6,645 bases of DNA from assembly GCA_019314425.1 (NCBI GenBank), contig JAFCZI010000135.1:1-6645 (forward strand). The letters are read 5' to 3'. The translations under genes were made by a program, and so were the position numbers. The stretch's first letter is position 1; each line of letters begins with the position of its first letter. Below the pieces are notes generated by a model, which was not told where the DNA came from, ran no database searches, and saw only the letters and a list, made by a program, of their open reading frames with translations. Shown here piece by piece: positions 5,835 to 6,645 of the stretch. Source of the stretch: Deltaproteobacteria bacterium. GTDB taxonomy: Bacteria; Desulfobacterota; DSM-4660; Desulfatiglandales; Desulfatiglandaceae.

Positions 5835-6287
5835 ATGGATGATGTGGAAAACGACTTGCTGATCAGAAAAATTAAACCCGAAGATGCCACGGAGATTACG
5901 GCCATTCAGGCTGCCATTACCAAGGTCCCATCGGGCATTGATTTCAGGTATATTATTGAAGAGCAGGTTCAGAAAAACGGAGATGTCAGCTTTTCGGCCG
6001 AATTGAACGGAAAAGTGGTGGGGTACATGATCAGCTATATTGTTTCTGGGGGATTTGGCCTTCAAAGGACCGCCTGGATTACTACTTTGGGCGTGGATCC
6101 CAAATATATGGGTCAGGGTATCGGCCGTTTGCTGGCGGAAAAGCTGTTGTCGGCTTACCGCGAAAAGGAGATCGATAATATTTTTACGGCTGTTCGGTGG
6201 GATTCTGTTGATCTTTTATCTTTTTTCAAGACGCTCGGGTTCGATCGGAGTGATCATATTCACCTCGAAAGGAAATTAGAATGGTAG
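5835..6287 (+). CDS. GNAT-family N-acetyltransferase
   Basis: A 150-aa acetyl-CoA-dependent acyltransferase of the GNAT fold, RimI-like in length and layout. It begins LLIRKIKPEDATEITAIQ (strand 1/helix 1), continues with VSFSAELNGKVVGYMISYIV (strands 2-4), then motif A WITTLGVDPKYMGQGIGRLLAEKLL (residues 81-105) forming the pyrophosphate-binding loop, and ends with SFFKTLGFDRSDHIHLERKL (motif B region). In the Q/R-x-x-G-x-G/A signature, the first position is M92 rather than Q or R; G95 and G97 are kept. The acceptor substrate is unknown. The start at 5835 has AAGGGG 8 bases upstream, which overlaps the stop of the 62-aa protein gene (TAAGGGG), so the two are co-translated from one message. 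Possible roles are protein N-terminal or small-molecule acetylation, or the toxin half of a pair. Confidence 0.88.
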   Translation: MDDVENDLLIRKIKPEDATEITAIQAAITKVPSGIDFRYIIEEQVQKNGDVSFSAELNGKVVGYMISYIVSGGFGLQRTAWITTLGVDPKYMGQGIGRLLAEKLLSAYREKEIDNIFTAVRWDSVDLLSFFKTLGFDRSDHIHLERKLEW

Positions 6288-6300
6288 CCTCAGTTATTCC

Positions 6301-6329
6301 TTGACAAAGCGCAGCGGAAATACGATAAT
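6301..6329 (+). promoter_or_regulatory. Promoter of the tRNA-Pro gene
   Basis: A perfect -35 TTGACA (6301-6306), a 17-bp spacer and a -10 GATAAT (6324-6329, 5 of 6) lie directly after the GNAT stop. Transcription would start around 6336, only a few bases before the mature tRNA 5' end at 6339. This makes the tRNA independent of the upstream operon. Confidence 0.85.
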
Positions 6330-6338
6330 CATTCTTTT

Positions 6339-6415
6339 CGGGACGTGGCGCAGTCTGGTAGCGCACCTGAATGGGGTTCAGGGGGTCCGGAGTTCAAATC
6401 TCCGCGTCCCGACCA
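6339..6415 (+). tRNA. tRNA-Pro (anticodon GGG), CCA encoded
   Basis: A full cloverleaf can be folded. The acceptor stem is CGGGACG (6339-6345) with CGTCCCG (6405-6411). The D stem is GCGC (6348-6351) with GCGC (6361-6364). The anticodon stem is CCTGA (6366-6370) with TCAGG (6378-6382), with loop ATGGGGT giving anticodon GGG at 6373-6375 and G37. A 5-base variable loop is followed by the T stem CGGAG/CTCCG (6388-6392, 6400-6404) around TTCAAAT. Discriminator A6412 is followed by genomic CCA (6413-6415). It reads CCC and CCU proline codons. No intron or mismatch in any stem. Confidence 0.97.
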
Positions 6416-6437
6416 TAAAAATCAATGAGTTACCTTA

Positions 6438-6469
6438 ATGTCGGATTTCCCCAATCCGGCATTTTTTTT
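6438..6469 (+). terminator. Rho-independent terminator of tRNA-Pro
   Basis: A 10-bp stem (6438-6447 with 6453-6462, one T-G wobble, core TCGGATT/AATCCGG) with a 5-base loop TCCCC is followed by a run of eight T (6462-6469). It lies 23 bp after the tRNA CCA. Confidence 0.9.
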
Positions 6470-6552
6470 GATTTACACCGCAATTTCCCTGCCAAAACCA
6501 TCGTGCTTGAAATTGAGATTTTCCAGCAGTATTGATGCTGAATATAAAAATT

Positions 6553-6645
6553 GATGGTCTCGTAAAAAGTCACGAATTTATCTGTAGATGGCGTTGTAAA
6601 AGGTTCCATATACAAGGCGTAGTGGTTTTTCAGGATCGTAGGCAT
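6553..6645 (-). repeat. Second copy of the inverted-repeat element (partial, cut by window end)
   Basis: The reverse complement of this stretch aligns base for base with 2651-2743. The first 54 bases (6645-6592 against 2651-2704) are identical, a more diverged part follows, and then the shared end CGTGACTTTTTACG. It begins with the outer terminal repeat (TCGTAAAAAGTCACG, 6560-6574) and stops at the window edge where the centre of the hairpin would be, so the other half presumably continues beyond. A related unit, GATGGCGTTGTAAAAGG (6587-6603), repeats the terminal motif GATGGTCTCGTAAAAAG (6553-6569) 34 bases away. The orientation is opposite to copy 1. Confidence 0.85.

Noticed and set aside
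6339..6415. tRNA-Pro as a phage or island attachment site
   Set aside because: No second copy of the tRNA 3' end, no integrase and no island genes are seen in the window.
6524..6540. Small hairpin CAGCA/TGCTG between the tRNA terminator and the second repeat copy
   Set aside because: Only a 5-bp stem with a 7-base loop and no T-run on the plus strand. Nothing else recognisable lies in 6470-6552.
1..6645. CRISPR array, riboswitch or rRNA
   Set aside because: No regularly spaced direct repeats, no long structured leader upstream of any gene, and no rRNA-like sequence were found.

Overview
The window looks like chromosomal DNA of an anaerobic Desulfobacterota (deltaproteobacterial sulfate-reducer type) bacterium. 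This rests on gene content recalled from that group: a HEAT-repeat protein of the DVU0298 type next to an FmdB zinc ribbon, a transglutaminase / ACT / PFL-like (UPF0210) run, and a dispersed 'CGTAAAAAGTC' repeat. No database could be searched, so the assignment is inference.

Left part (1-1740): a tightly packed minus-strand operon reads from a strong sigma70-type promoter (1734-1706) through an FmdB-type zinc ribbon protein, a 93-aa acidic protein of unknown function, a zinc-ribbon plus HEAT-repeat protein, and the first codons of another gene that leaves the window at position 1. Two of its junctions are ATGA start/stop overlaps. Divergent from it, on the plus strand, is an ATP-grasp ligase-like gene (1741-2583).

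Middle (2584-5633): the ATP-grasp gene converges on a minus-strand three-gene operon. In transcription order this is a transglutaminase-like protein, a double-ACT (GcvR-like) protein starting with TTG, and a UPF0210/PFL-like protein. The genes are joined by TTGA and ATGA overlaps. The 158 bp between the two convergent stop codons are filled almost exactly by an elaborate inverted-repeat element, which could act as a two-way terminator and is probably a non-autonomous mobile or REP-like element. A second, partial copy lies in opposite orientation at the right edge of the window. The two share 54 consecutive identical bases.

Right part (5634-6645): divergent from the transglutaminase operon is a two-gene plus-strand unit, a 62-aa protein with an AbrB-like / DUF2080-like C-terminus and a GNAT N-acetyltransferase. 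The AT-rich 182-bp divergent region holds a candidate operator with three copies of one half-site. A complete tRNA-Pro(GGG) follows with its own near-consensus promoter, encoded CCA and intrinsic terminator, and then the partial repeat copy.

The most intriguing items are the small DNA-binding-like protein + GNAT pair with its candidate operator, the uncharacterised coupled operons, and the repeat that fits between two stop codons. None is proven to be a new system from sequence alone.
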